The notes below the pieces were generated by a model, which had not been told where the DNA came from, searched no databases, and saw only the letters and a program-made list of their open reading frames with translations. The position numbers and the translations under genes are program-made. 64,000 nucleotides of DNA from Rhizobium sp. WSM4643 (GTDB lineage Bacteria > Pseudomonadota > Alphaproteobacteria > Rhizobiales > Rhizobiaceae), in contig NZ_CP104042.1 of assembly GCF_025152745.1 (NCBI RefSeq), positions 248,001 to 312,000 of the forward strand. The letters are read 5' to 3'. Of the stretch, positions 9,716-18,930 are shown piece after piece (position 1 is the stretch's first letter; each line of letters starts with the position of its first letter).

Positions 9716-10766
9716 GGTGATCTACAGCCTTGCCGGAAAAAGGGTCTATGTCGCGGGTCACCGCGGCATGGTGGGCTCTGCGATCGTGCGGCGTCTCGCT
9801 TCCGAGGGCTGCGAGATTTTGACGGCCACCCGCGCCGAGGTCGATCTCAGACGGCAGGACCAGGTGGAGGCCTGGATGAGTAAGAATCGTCCCGACGCCG
9901 TCTTCCTGGCTGCTGCGAGGGTCGGCGGTATTCTGGCGAACGCTACCTGTCCGGCCGACTTCCTTTACGACAACTTGATTCTGCAAACGAACGTCATCCA
10001 CGCAGCCCATAGAGCTCACGTCGAAAAACTGATGTTTCTGGGCTCGTCCTGCATCTATCCGAAATTCGCCGATCAGCCGATCGTCGAGGACTCACTTCTG
10101 ACTGGATCGCTTGAGCCCACGAATGAATGGTATGCAATCGCCAAAATTGCCGGATTAAAGCTCTGCCATGCCTATCGCAAACAGCACGGTAGAGATTTCA
10201 TCTCGGCCATGCCTACCAATCTTTATGGTCCAGGGGATAATTTTGACCTCGGGTCGAGCCATGTCATGCCGGCGCTCATACGCAAGGCGCATGAGGCCAA
10301 GATCAACCAGCAGCAAGAGATATGCATCTGGGGGACTGGCACGCCGCGGCGCGAATTCCTGCATGTTGACGATTGCGCCGACGCCTGCCTCCATCTCATG
10401 AAGACCTATTCCGCCGAAAGTCATGTGAACGTAGGTTCGGGCGAAGACATTACCATCCTGGATTTGGGATACCTCGTCTCCAAGGTCGTGGGTTTCGAAG
10501 GCAAGATCACGCGTGACCTCACCAAGCCAGATGGCACGCCACGTAAACTCTTGAGCGTCGGCAAGCTTCGCACTCTCGGCTGGTCGCCTAAGATAGGTCT
10601 GAAGGACGGTATCGCGGACGCCTACCGCTCCTTCCTTGATGGGCATTATCTCGAACGCAGCAACAGGGCTTTGCCGGGCGACTTGATCGGTCAAAGCGAT
10701 ATTCCGGCCATCCATCAGACCGTGCATCCTAGGTGTTTAGTCCCTGCATTTGATGGACGGGGTTGA
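9708..10766 (+). CDS. fcl: GDP-L-fucose synthase with an odd C-terminal extension
   Basis: Epimerase/reductase of the SDR family: [18 protein letters not shown] is the NADP loop, GSSCIYP and [14 protein letters not shown] (YxxxK) are the active site. It converts GDP-4-keto-6-deoxymannose to GDP-L-fucose. The ATG at 9708 (MPEVIYS) is preferred over an upstream TTG. A normal family member would end soon after [11 protein letters not shown] (about residue 311 here), but the frame runs on for some 40 residues, and the last ones (VPAFDGRG) are encoded by the end of an IS481 remnant. The insertion therefore supplied a new stop codon. The catalytic domain is intact. Confidence 0.88.
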   Translation: MPEVIYSLAGKRVYVAGHRGMVGSAIVRRLASEGCEILTATRAEVDLRRQDQVEAWMSKNRPDAVFLAAARVGGILANATCPADFLYDNLILQTNVIHAAHRAHVEKLMFLGSSCIYPKFADQPIVEDSLLTGSLEPTNEWYAIAKIAGLKLCHAYRKQHGRDFISAMPTNLYGPGDNFDLGSSHVMPALIRKAHEAKINQQQEICIWGTGTPRREFLHVDDCADACLHLMKTYSAESHVNVGSGEDITILDLGYLVSKVVGFEGKITRDLTKPDGTPRKLLSVGKLRTLGWSPKIGLKDGIADAYRSFLDGHYLERSNRALPGDLIGQSDIPAIHQTVHPRCLVPAFDGRG

Positions 10767-11215
10767 TGATGAAACGATCCTGCTCGGAAGTCCACCTTTT
10801 GCAGATGAATTCGTAGGGGGTGAGAGTCCCTTTAGTGTCTTGAGCCTGCGCCCAAAATTGTAGGCTTCGATGAAGTCGGCGAGATGCTTTTTCAGTTGTG
10901 CGTGATCGTCGTGGTGGAGGCGCTTGACAGTGGGTTCCTTGATCGTTCGGTTCATCCGCTCGACCTGCCCATTGGTCCATGCGTGCTTAACTTTGTCAGG
11001 CGATGCTCGATCTCGTATTCCTCACAGGCCCGGTCGAGGATGTGCTGGAAAGCATTTTGGTCACACGCCCGGTTGGTGAACTGGATGCCGTTATCGGTCA
11101 GGATAGTATGAATGGTGTAGGGCACCGCCGCGATCAGGTTGCGCAGGAACTGGGCGGCATTCATCTTGCCGGCTTTGGATAGAGATCGGCGAAGACGAAC
11201 TTGGTTGTTCGGTCA
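10733..11215 (-). mobile_element. IS481-family transposase remnant (C-terminal half, frameshifted)
   Basis: Minus-strand fragments in several frames read DRTTKFVFADLY, ILTDNGIQFTN, FQHILDRACEEYEIEHRLT, QVER-region remnants, [51 protein letters not shown] and HQMQGLNT. This is the catalytic core and C-terminus of an IS481-type DDE transposase, interrupted by at least three frameshifts. The N-terminal half is missing beyond about 11215. The outer end TGTTTAGTCCCTGCATTTGA at 10736 is the terminal inverted repeat; its partner lies near 11880. The element is dead. Confidence 0.85.
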
Positions 11216-11446
11216 AAATCTCCATCGTCATCAAACCCGGGGAGAGTGACATTCCAACTTTGCAGAAACAGGACACTTCAACTTTGCGGTTACATGAAAT
11301 TGCAGCATATGCCATATTTATGGAACTAGGTTGTTCCCCCGACAATGCGGTATGCATGGCGGTTTGCCTGGTAGGAAGTGCGGGCGATCACAATTCTTTT
11401 TCAATCAACAGAAACAAAACGAAGCCGACGGTGACGCCGCTGTGAA
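11216..11446. other. IS-derived spacer between IS481 and IS66 remnants
   Basis: No gene is visible. The repeated phrase with 'aactttgc' and 'ggacacttcaactttgc' at about 11250-11290 looks like a terminal region of another insertion sequence (IS21-like ends are my guess), but I cannot identify it from sequence alone. Confidence 0.3.
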
Positions 11447-11824
11447 GTGACGCGGAACGTCGGCATCTGCCCGACCTGTGGTGGCGCATCGTTCCTGAAG
11501 GCGGCCGACAGGGTGGTCCAGGTGTTGGAGCACGTGCCGGGGTCGGTTAAGATTGTCCGCCATGTCGAAAAGCGCATGATCTGCAGGGATGGCGATACGA
11601 CGGTAGCTGGCGAGATGCCGATCCTGCCGATCGAGCGCGGCAAACCCGGGCCGGGACTGCCCGCCCATATCATGATCGCTAAATTCGACGATCACATTCC
11701 CCTCTATCGCTTATCCGAGATGTACGAGCGGTTAGGGATAGACATCTCGCGATCCGTAATGGCTGACTGGGTCGGTCGCGCATCCAGTCTGCTAGCTCCT
11801 CTCGTCTCGGCTACTAGGGCCCAT
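11447..11824 (+). mobile_element. IS66-family TnpC transposase fragment
   Basis: The plus-strand frame reads CPTCGG, VVQVLEHVPGSVKIVRHVEK, LPIERGKPGPGLPAHIMIAK, DDHIPLYRLSEMYERLGI and DISRSVMADWVGRASSLLAP. This is the zinc-finger and middle region of an IS66 TnpC protein (normally about 520 residues). Both the N-terminal leader and the catalytic DDE part are gone. The fragment ends where the IS481 terminal repeat begins, so it was probably caught in a rearrangement of that element. Confidence 0.8.
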
Positions 11825-11847
11825 AGTGCCTCCCTCCATTCTAACGA

Positions 11848-11883
11848 AAATAATGCACCATCAAATGCCGGGACTAAACACCC
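11848..11883 (-). repeat. distal terminal inverted repeat of the IS481 remnant
   Basis: The minus-strand reading GTGTTTAGTCCCGGCATTTG (from 11881) matches the repeat at 10735 (GTGTTTAGTCCCTGCATTTG) with one mismatch, in inverted orientation. The two ends bracket 1.15 kb, about the size of one IS481 element, although the inside is now a mosaic of IS481 and IS66 pieces. Confidence 0.7.
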
Positions 11884-12453
11884 AGAGCTTTTTCGATCCG
11901 CCAACCGGAATCGCCAACTCGGAAATCCGCGCAAACCTTTCAGCGGGCTGGATAATGCGTCACTAATTAGACGCTGCCTGAGTTCTTTGCCAACAGCAGA
12001 AAAAACAAAACGTTAAGGTGGCGCGATAGGCCAAAATATATCAAAAAAAATATCAATGTTATGTGTTGATATATCGCGGAGCGCCGTCTAGATCTGGTCA
12101 ACAAGCGGCACGGGGGTCTACCCCGGTCAGCGACGGGAGGCTTAGGTGAACCGACGTGACAACATGCACCCAGACAAAATCAGATCCGACAGGCCAGAGA
12201 TGAAGATCGCCCTCCTAGATGGAGAACGTGACAGCTTCCTCTTGCCCCATTCCGTTGAACTCAGCGGCGAGAGAGTGCGATAGCGGCCAGCTGCGGCCGC
12301 GGCTGTTATAAAGGTCCCGAATCTCGCCTGGGTTAAAACGCGTGCCGATATGGTGAGGCCAATTAATTCGGCCTTGAATCGGAACGCCGCCCGATATCAA
12401 TGAATAAGCTCCTGTAGGGTCCCCGAAGGACATCGACAGAGGAAAACCATCAA
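11884..12453. other. AT-rich intergenic region with an inverted repeat
   Basis: No gene is seen. At 12036-12074 there is an AT-rich stretch with outer arms ATATATCAA and TTGATATAT about 21 bp apart, unusual in this GC-rich DNA. It could be an operator or part of an insertion-sequence end. It lies about 380 bp before the GntR-type gene, so a link to that regulator is only a guess. Confidence 0.35.
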
Positions 12454-13167
12454 ATGCGGTGTTGCAAGAACGCGCCCCCACAGCGTGGGGCTGACACAAA
12501 CTTTTCTACTGAACCAGAACCTGCAAAGGCCGATATTGCCTACGATGCTATTCGACGAATTCTCCACAATAACGGCCGTGTGCCGGGGCAACATCTCAGG
12601 GAACAGGATCTGGCGTCTAATCTTGATCTTGGTCGAACACCAATTCGCGAAGCACTTCAGCGACTAGCAGCTGAAGGGAAGATCCAATACATCCCTCAGA
12701 AGGGCTTTTTCACCAGGCCGATGTTGGAGGGTACTCTGTTAGATTTTTATGTTGTTGGAAGTGAGACGCTAATCTCGGCGTTGAATCGAAAGCGGCCGCA
12801 GATCCCAGAGAGCTGGGCCGTGGCAGATAAATTGTCCCCCGACGAACTCGCCCTAACGGCAGAAGCGATATTTACTAGAATCGCCGAAGAAGCATCGAAT
12901 TGCGAGGCATGTAAAATCGTTCAACGATTCTGTTTTTGCACTCACCCTCTACGAATGGAAATAACTGCGTCGGAACTTAGGCCCGCATTTGTCGAAAGCC
13001 TCGAGAAATTAATTGCCGCAATGTCTGAACTAGGCGCCGCGACAAACTTGGTGGAGTCCGCGTTGATGAACCACCTTGACCTAGAACGCGATGCCGTCCC
13101 AAGGGTCGTACAAGAGGTGAACGAACGTGGGTTAACAGGGCTTCCTGGGCACGCGAAAAGCTTGTGA
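12454..13167 (+). CDS. GntR-type transcriptional regulator with Cys-rich effector domain
   Basis: A 237-residue protein. Residues about 24-85 form a winged helix of the GntR kind: AYDAIRRILHNNGRVPGQHL, LASNLDLGRTPIREALQRLA and EGKIQYIPQKGFF. The C-terminal part would be the FCD/VanR-like effector domain, but it is short and carries an unusual cluster NCEACKIVQRFCFC (C-x2-C-x6-C-x-C) around residues 149-162, which may bind metal or may be a sign of drift. The gene sits alone between IS remnants, so its target is unknown. The first 20 residues are doubtful and a later start is possible. Confidence 0.7.
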   Translation: MRCCKNAPPQRGADTNFSTEPEPAKADIAYDAIRRILHNNGRVPGQHLREQDLASNLDLGRTPIREALQRLAAEGKIQYIPQKGFFTRPMLEGTLLDFYVVGSETLISALNRKRPQIPESWAVADKLSPDELALTAEAIFTRIAEEASNCEACKIVQRFCFCTHPLRMEITASELRPAFVESLEKLIAAMSELGAATNLVESALMNHLDLERDAVPRVVQEVNERGLTGLPGHAKSL

Positions 13168-13525
13168 TATCGCCGTAATCTGAAGCACTCGGCTCGAGCA
13201 TTTAAAGCCTATGTCGGAATAAATGCCCGCATCATTGCGTTACTAATAGGATCGACACTATTGGGCTAGTCGGATTCTTCCGGTTCCCCGAACTCCGCGA
13301 TAGATAATAAAATGATTGGCACGCGCTGGATGTTTAGACCTGGCATTAGATAGAGCGAATCTGGTGAAGCGCTCGGGTTATGAAGCCCATGCTTTGCAAA
13401 TGAACTCGTAGTGTGTGGAGGCCTTGAGAGGCTTGAGTCTGCGGCGAACAGGTACCCCATTGACATGGTAGTTAATGGCAGGAACAGCGCGGCGAACTTC
13501 AACATGTGGCCCGGTGATCCAATGG
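13168..13525 (-). mobile_element. IS481-family 3'-end fragment within intergenic DNA
   Basis: Between about 13330 and 13455 the minus strand gives RRRLKPLKASTHYEFICKAW in one frame and MPGLNIQ in another, matching the last 35 residues of an IS481 transposase and its terminal repeat (gtttagacctggcatt at 13332). It is a second, more decayed copy of the element at 10.7 kb. The rest of the stretch holds no recognisable gene. Confidence 0.6.
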
Positions 13526-14197
13526 TTAACATGCCTCCCGCAGCAGGTCGACGCTATCGACGAGGACGACCTTGCCTCTGACTTCGACCCCCGACGGGGC
13601 GAGCGCCGCAAACGCGCGGGAAAGGGCTTCCGGCGCCAGTCCCAGTTTGCCGGCCAGGATTCGCTTTCGGTAAGGAAGGCGGAACGTAACCCGCGAGGTG
13701 GCCGCCGAGGCGGGGCAGCGGCTCATAAGGTAGTTTGCCACCCGTTGCGCGGCTGTGAGCAAGCGGTCTCCGGCAATACAATCCATCGCGCCCAGCAGGT
13801 GCCTGCCCATGATGCGCATGACGTTCCTGTGTACGACCGGATGTTGGTCGGCGAACGCCTGCAACTCCGCAAGCGCAAACAGCGCGACCTCGGCCCCGTC
13901 GGCGGACCGCGCGCTATAAGCGTAGGAGCCGCCCCCCGCGAGTAGATATTCACCAAAGGTGTCGCCCGGCTCGCACACGCAGATATCCGCCTCGCGCCCG
14001 GCGGATTCCGATTTTGAAAGTCGGACAAACCCGTTCATGACGCAGTAGACGAACGATGCCTGCTGGCCCACGGCTACGATCTTCTCGTCAGCGGCGAAGG
14101 CTCGAAACTCAGCCGTTGCGGTGAATTGCTCCACAGTCGCCTGATCCAAACCAGCAAACAGGTCAGACTGCAGAAGCATAGAATTTTTCGCAAGCAT
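13526..14197 (-). CDS. Crp/Fnr-family regulator without iron-sulphur cysteines (StoR-like)
   Basis: A 223-residue cyclic-nucleotide-binding-type protein: N-terminal beta-roll (LFAGLDQATVEQF to CEPGDTFGEYLLAGG), long dimer helix (QHPVVHRNVMRIMGRHL) and a C-terminal helix-turn-helix with APEALSRAFAAL; the E-xx-SR pattern is that of Fnr/FixK proteins that read TTGAT-N4-ATCAA. It lacks the N-terminal Cys cluster of Fnr/FnrN, so it should not sense oxygen directly. The ATG at 14197 has GGAAG upstream; the frame is open to 14299 but that part shadows fixS. It follows fixS by about 35 bp on the same strand. Rhizobium etli has a comparable gene (stoRd) that tunes fixNOQP; identity with it is my inference. 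Confidence 0.8.
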   Translation of the reverse strand: MLAKNSMLLQSDLFAGLDQATVEQFTATAEFRAFAADEKIVAVGQQASFVYCVMNGFVRLSKSESAGREADICVCEPGDTFGEYLLAGGGSYAYSARSADGAEVALFALAELQAFADQHPVVHRNVMRIMGRHLLGAMDCIAGDRLLTAAQRVANYLMSRCPASAATSRVTFRLPYRKRILAGKLGLAPEALSRAFAALAPSGVEVRGKVVLVDSVDLLREAC

Positions 14198-14231
14198 CCA
14201 TCTTCCTTTCGTGTTTGGACCCACTGTGCGG

Positions 14232-14390
14232 TCAGGGTTCTCGTTGATCGGTTTCGTCCTCGGCGAGGATCCGCCAGGCGGCGCCTTGAAGGTCGTCATA
14301 CTGGCCGCTCTTCAGCGACCAAAGGAATGCCAGGAGCCCTATTCCTCCCATCAACAGCGCGATCGGTATGAGATAGATCAACATGTTCAT
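14232..14390 (-). CDS. fixS: FixS, cbb3 oxidase assembly protein
   Basis: A 52-residue membrane protein (MNMLIYLIPIALLMGGIGLL, then FLWSLKSGQYDDLQGAAWRI) of the CcoS/FixS family: one transmembrane helix and the conserved W-x(4)-GQ-[FY]-DD-x(3)-A-x-RIL signature. It is needed for inserting cofactors into the cbb3 oxidase. Its ATG overlaps the fixI stop as ATGA (14387-14390), so it is the last structural gene of fixGHIS. Confidence 0.92.
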   Translation of the reverse strand: MNMLIYLIPIALLMGGIGLLAFLWSLKSGQYDDLQGAAWRILAEDETDQREP

Positions 14391-16672
14391 GCGGCTTTGA
14401 CCTCCGCACTCCTGCCGATCCGCCCTCGAATGTGCATATCCCGACGCTTGCCGAAGGCGTTCAGGCGCAGGGCGTTCGTCACGACGATGATCGAGGATGT
14501 CGACATTGCCACCGCCGCTATCAGCGGCGTCGCCAATCCGGCGATGGCGATCGGCACTGCTAGAACGTTGTAACCGATGGCGAGAGCGAAGTTCTGCCGG
14601 ATGAGGCTGGCGGATCGTCGCGCAACGGCGATCGCTTCCGGAACAGCGTCAAGGCGATCGTTGAAGAAAACCAGGTCGGCCGCCTGTCTGCCGATATCGG
14701 AGGCTGTGGCCGGCGCCATCGAGACATGCGCGGCAGCAAGTGCCGGGGCGTCGTTGATCCCGTCGCCAACCATGAGCACGCGACGACCTTCGCCATTCAG
14801 CCTCTGGCATTCCTCGACCTTCTGTTTCGGCGTCAGAGAGCCCAAAGCCCTGTCGATACCCAGGGCATGCGCCGTATTGTCGACGACGGTCTGCCTGTCT
14901 CCGGACACGATCAGCGTTTCAAGGCCGGCTGCATCGAGCCGGTCGATGGCCTCGCAAGCACCCGGACGAAGCGTGTCATCGAAGAAGAAGCGAGCAAGAT
15001 CGACGCCATTCTTCGACAGGACCACTTCCGAGAACGGACTGTCGGCGGTGCGGGGCACGACGCTGGTTCCGCAGGCAAACGCCGCGTTGCCCAATCGATA
15101 GACATCTGCTCCGTTCCTGGCTTCCAGTCCCCCGCCGGGGATTTCCGTGACGATGTCGAAGGACATGAGGTCGGTCTCGGTGTCTCGTACCAGGGCCCGA
15201 GAAAGGGGATGCCGTGAATGCGCCGCCAATCCACGGGCGATCGCGGTGGCGCTCTCGTCCATGGCGTCCACTCTGACAAGGCGCGAACTGCCGATCGTCA
15301 AGGTGCCCGTCTTGTCAAAGGCCACGGTGTCGGTCTCGGCCAGTCTTTCGAGTGCTGAGCCGTCCTTCACCATGATGCCCTTCCGGAAAAGTTCGCCCGC
15401 GGCGACGACCTGGACCACGGGTACGGCAAGACCCAATGCGCATGGGCAGGTAATGATCAGCACCGCTACGGCGACCAGCATGGCCTGTTTCCAGTCTCCG
15501 CCCAGGAGGCCCCAGGCAAGGAAGGAGACCAGCGCCAGCAGATGCACGACCGGGGAATAGAGCGTCGCAGCGCGATCGGCGATCCTGCGATAGCGAGCTC
15601 TTCCGCCCTCGGCGGCTTCCATGAGGCCGATGATCTCCGAGAGAAGCGAATTCTTGGCAATTCTCGTCGCCCGCAACACGAGGGAGCCGGTCAGATTCAT
15701 CGCCCCGGAACTCACTTCGCTGTTGCTGACGACGGCGACCGGGCTGCTCTCGCCGGTGACGATGGAGAGGTCCACGTCACTTTCTCCGCTGACGACGATG
15801 CCATCGACGGGAACCCGTTCGCCTGCGGCTATCGAGATTTCATCCCCCGCCGCGATCTCTTCTACCGCAATGTAGCGTCGCGACCCGTCCGGATTGATCA
15901 GCAATGCTCCGCGCGGCGCCAGTCTTGCGAGTCCGTTGATCGCCGCCCGAGCCTTTTCCCGCATGACATGATCGAGGGTTCTGCCGATCAGCAGGAAGAA
16001 GAGCAGCGAGACCGAAGCGTCGAACCAGGCATGCTCGCGGTGATGGACGGTCTCCCACAATGAAACGGCATAGGAGAGCGTCACGGCGAGCGAAATCGGA
16101 ACGTCGATGTTGGTGCGCCAGTGCCGCAGCGCATTCCAGGCCGATCTGAAGAAGAAGCGCCCCGCATAAACCAGCGCGGGCGCTGCTATCATCGCCGAGA
16201 TCCAATGAAACATGTCGCGCGTCGCAGCATCTGCGCCCGACCAGACCGATACCGAGAGCAACATGATGTTGGCGGCCGCAAAACCGGACACGCCGATCGC
16301 GAGGAGAAGTTGATTTCTGGTCTTGTCGTTCTCGGGAGCTGAGGGCGTGAAGAGATGCGCGCGATATCCGGACGAGTTGATCGCTGCCAGGATCTTGGAC
16401 GGATCGGTTGCGCGTGTCTCCATCTCCTCCTGGTAGACGCAGCTCACCCTTCGAGCCGTGAGATTAACTCGCGCTGTCTTGACGAAGGAAAGCGCCAACA
16501 ACGCCCTTTCGATGGTCGAAATGCAGCCACCGCAGTGGGCGTCGGGGACGCTCAGGTCCAGCTGGCGCAATCCTTCGCCGAGCGGCTGGCTGGCAAGGCG
16601 AACCTCTTCGGCACTGAATGATGTCGTGCTGAGGGCAAGCACGCTTTCCGCGTCCATGGTACAGCAGCTCAC
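14387..16672 (-). CDS. fixI: FixI, copper-exporting P1B-type ATPase for cbb3 oxidase
   Basis: A 761-residue P-type ATPase. An N-terminal heavy-metal-associated domain has DAHCGGCIS (C47, C50). The membrane metal site is ITCPCALGLAVP, the phosphorylation site DKTGTLTIGS, and the hinge MVGDGINDAPALAAAHVSMA. This is the CopA2/FixI type, a slow copper exporter that feeds the binuclear centre of cytochrome cbb3 in the inner membrane. It overlaps fixH (ATGA at 16669) and fixS (ATGA at 14387). Confidence 0.95.
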   Translation of the reverse strand: MSCCTMDAESVLALSTTSFSAEEVRLASQPLGEGLRQLDLSVPDAHCGGCISTIERALLALSFVKTARVNLTARRVSCVYQEEMETRATDPSKILAAINSSGYRAHLFTPSAPENDKTRNQLLLAIGVSGFAAANIMLLSVSVWSGADAATRDMFHWISAMIAAPALVYAGRFFFRSAWNALRHWRTNIDVPISLAVTLSYAVSLWETVHHREHAWFDASVSLLFFLLIGRTLDHVMREKARAAINGLARLAPRGALLINPDGSRRYIAVEEIAAGDEISIAAGERVPVDGIVVSGESDVDLSIVTGESSPVAVVSNSEVSSGAMNLTGSLVLRATRIAKNSLLSEIIGLMEAAEGGRARYRRIADRAATLYSPVVHLLALVSFLAWGLLGGDWKQAMLVAVAVLIITCPCALGLAVPVVQVVAAGELFRKGIMVKDGSALERLAETDTVAFDKTGTLTIGSSRLVRVDAMDESATAIARGLAAHSRHPLSRALVRDTETDLMSFDIVTEIPGGGLEARNGADVYRLGNAAFACGTSVVPRTADSPFSEVVLSKNGVDLARFFFDDTLRPGACEAIDRLDAAGLETLIVSGDRQTVVDNTAHALGIDRALGSLTPKQKVEECQRLNGEGRRVLMVGDGINDAPALAAAHVSMAPATASDIGRQAADLVFFNDRLDAVPEAIAVARRSASLIRQNFALAIGYNVLAVPIAIAGLATPLIAAVAMSTSSIIVVTNALRLNAFGKRRDMHIRGRIGRSAEVKAA

Positions 16673-17154
16673 TGGCCTAACTCCGCGGTATCGATGCGTT
16701 TTGCCTCATGCATGACGACCACGCCGCCGTTTCGCGAGATGGCCTCGACGATCCAGTCACCGTCGGCTAGATCATGCTCCGCTTCGAACCGCCCCGCGGC
16801 TGTCTTCATGAGCGTAAGGAGGAAGTCCTCGTGGTCTCCGACCGGACGTTTGAAATTCAGAATGACGTCGTCGACGATCGCAGGCGATCCGCTCTTGTCG
16901 TGAATATCGTAGCGGATCTCGTGCCCCTTTATGGAGAGCTCGCCCTCGATGCCGGAAGCGGCCATTGCCTTCATCGCCGCCGCTTTGCGGTTGAACTCCT
17001 GACTGGCGACATAGGTGTTTTCCACGACCAGACCGCTCCAGCTGGAGGAGGCATAGAAGGCCATGGTGACGTTCACCGCGATCACCACGCCAAAGAATGC
17101 CGAGGTCGCAAGCAGCATGTGCAGGCCTGTAAAACCTTGAGCGGAGGTCTTCAT
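16669..17154 (-). CDS. fixH: FixH, cbb3 oxidase assembly protein
   Basis: A 161-residue protein with one N-terminal transmembrane helix (GLHMLLATSAFFGVVIAVNV) and a periplasmic domain with LVVENTYVASQEFN and the RFEAEHDLADGDWIVEA ending typical of FixH. It helps maturation of the cbb3 oxidase with FixG, FixI and FixS. It is locked between fixG and fixI by 4-bp ATGA overlaps on both sides. Confidence 0.93.
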   Translation of the reverse strand: MKTSAQGFTGLHMLLATSAFFGVVIAVNVTMAFYASSSWSGLVVENTYVASQEFNRKAAAMKAMAASGIEGELSIKGHEIRYDIHDKSGSPAIVDDVILNFKRPVGDHEDFLLTLMKTAAGRFEAEHDLADGDWIVEAISRNGGVVVMHEAKRIDTAELGQ

Positions 17155-18719
17155 TTGATGTCTCCCGGTGCATTGAACGCCGCGCGGTAGGTTGCCCGAT
17201 CGCCATGTTCGGTATCTTCGATCACGAACAGAAATTCATTGATCGCGGCTCCGGTAGGCTTGCGCGTAACGAAGACCTTCAGCGTCGTGGCCGCGTCGGG
17301 TTCGGCATGGACCGTAAAGCTGCGAGCGTCTTCCTTGCCGAACTCGGGAATGCGCATCGTCGCCCCCTCCAGCCCGACCAGGCTTATGTTCACATCCCTC
17401 GGCTCCGGCACCATGTTCAGGACACGAAGCGTGTAGCCATTCCGCAGCGAGCCGTCGCTTTCCAGAACATATTGGGGGTTTCGGTCGTGAACGACGTTGA
17501 GTTCAAGGCGCTCCCGAAAGGTGAGATGGACGAGCATCGCCACGCCGACCGACGACCAGGCGATTGCGTAAAACACGGTTCTCGGACGAAAGATGATCCG
17601 CCAGTTGAAGTGCCGGATCGCCGGAACGAAGGTCCCATCCTCGTTTCGAACTCTGGACGGTTGGACGGCCGTTCGTCCTTCGTCGGTGGCAAGCGACATG
17701 TTGCCCGAGTATTCGCTTAGCGTGGCGTAGGCGATCAGGCCGCGAGGCTTTCCGAGCTTGTCCATGACACCGTCGCAGGCGTCGATGCAGAGCGCGCATG
17801 TGATGCACTCCATCTGCTGTCCGTCGCGAATGTCGATTCCCATCGGACACACCGCCACGCAGGCATTGCAATCCACGCAATCCCCGACCGATAGGCCATT
17901 GACCAAAGCCTTCTTGGCGTGACGCGACCGCTGCTCGCCTCGCCAGTCATTGTAGGTGACGACGAGAGAATTTTCGTCGAGCATCGCACCCTGGATGCGT
18001 GGCCACGGACACATATAGGTGCACACCTGCTCGCGCATGAGACCGCCGAGCACATAGGTCGTCGCAGTAAGGATGGCGACGGTGGTGTAGGCGGCTGCAG
18101 GAGCGTGGCCGGTGAACAGCGAAACAAGCAGGCTCGGCGCGTCGGCAAAATAAAAGATCCACGCTCCGCCTGTGACGATGCCGATCAGCAGCCAGATCGA
18201 GTGTTTGACGACACGCTTCCTCAGCTTGGCCAAGCTCATGGGATTAGCGTCAAGCTTCATTCGCGCGTTTCGATCGCCTTCGATCGCACGTTCGACGACG
18301 AGAAAAAGATCAACCCAGACCGTCTGCGGACAAGCGTAGCCGCACCATGCACGGCCAACCGCGGAAGTGACGAGAAACAGCCCGAACCCGGCCATGACCA
18401 GGAGACCCGCTACATAATAAAATTCCTGAGGCCAGATCTCGATGAAGAAAAAGAAGAAGCGCCGTGAGGAAAGGTCGATGAGGATTGCCTGGTCAGGCGC
18501 GTAAGGACCGCGATCCCAGCGAATCCATGGCGCGAGATAGTAGATGCCGAGCGTAACCAGCATGACGATCCACTTGAACCGACGGAATTGTCCCTCTGCA
18601 CGTTTGGGAAAAACCTTCCTCCGAGGTGCGTAGAGAGGCTGCCGGTTGCGACGGGCATTGACCGGCTCGACATTGAGCCGCTCGATGTTATCGGGATCTG
18701 GTGCAGTGTAGAGGTTCAT
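17151..18719 (-). CDS. fixG: FixG, membrane iron-sulphur protein for cbb3 assembly
   Basis: A 522-residue protein of the CcoG/FixG family with about five transmembrane segments and two [4Fe-4S] motifs in CVDCNACVAVCP and CITCALCIDACD (about residues 280-320), plus the conserved GRAWCGYACPQTVW and CTYMCPWPRIQGAM. The C-terminal region is an Ig-like domain. In other bacteria CcoG reduces Cu(II) for delivery to the oxidase. An anaerobox lies 53 bp before the ATG. It is the first gene of fixGHIS. Confidence 0.95.
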   Translation of the reverse strand: MNLYTAPDPDNIERLNVEPVNARRNRQPLYAPRRKVFPKRAEGQFRRFKWIVMLVTLGIYYLAPWIRWDRGPYAPDQAILIDLSSRRFFFFFIEIWPQEFYYVAGLLVMAGFGLFLVTSAVGRAWCGYACPQTVWVDLFLVVERAIEGDRNARMKLDANPMSLAKLRKRVVKHSIWLLIGIVTGGAWIFYFADAPSLLVSLFTGHAPAAAYTTVAILTATTYVLGGLMREQVCTYMCPWPRIQGAMLDENSLVVTYNDWRGEQRSRHAKKALVNGLSVGDCVDCNACVAVCPMGIDIRDGQQMECITCALCIDACDGVMDKLGKPRGLIAYATLSEYSGNMSLATDEGRTAVQPSRVRNEDGTFVPAIRHFNWRIIFRPRTVFYAIAWSSVGVAMLVHLTFRERLELNVVHDRNPQYVLESDGSLRNGYTLRVLNMVPEPRDVNISLVGLEGATMRIPEFGKEDARSFTVHAEPDAATTLKVFVTRKPTGAAINEFLFVIEDTEHGDRATYRAAFNAPGDIK

Positions 18720-18771
18720 GGGACCTATCCGATTTCACCCACCCTTGTCCCATCTGCCGCGCATTCGTTCC

Positions 18772-18785
18772 TTGATGCAGATCAA
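18772..18785. promoter_or_regulatory. anaerobox (Fnr/FixK site) before fixG
   Basis: TTGATGCAGATCAA is a perfect TTGAT-N4-ATCAA palindrome 53 bp before the fixG start, at the usual distance for a class II activator site near -41.5. It predicts activation of fixGHIS in low oxygen by FnrN or FixK. Confidence 0.9.
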
Positions 18786-18930
18786 GAGACAAGGCCTTCC
18801 CGCGAAAGGAAAAGGCCACGCCCTGGAGAGAGGGCGCGGCCTGCAGGAGCTGCGGGGGAACAACCACCGCTGGGACGTCCTCGACAAGTCTACAGCTAGC
18901 GGCTTGTCTGCCCGTGGTCTTTGAGACAGG

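Noticed and set aside
14198..14299. Longer start for the Crp/Fnr-type gene
   Set aside because: The extra residues are fixS read in another frame; a good ribosome site stands before the ATG at 14197.
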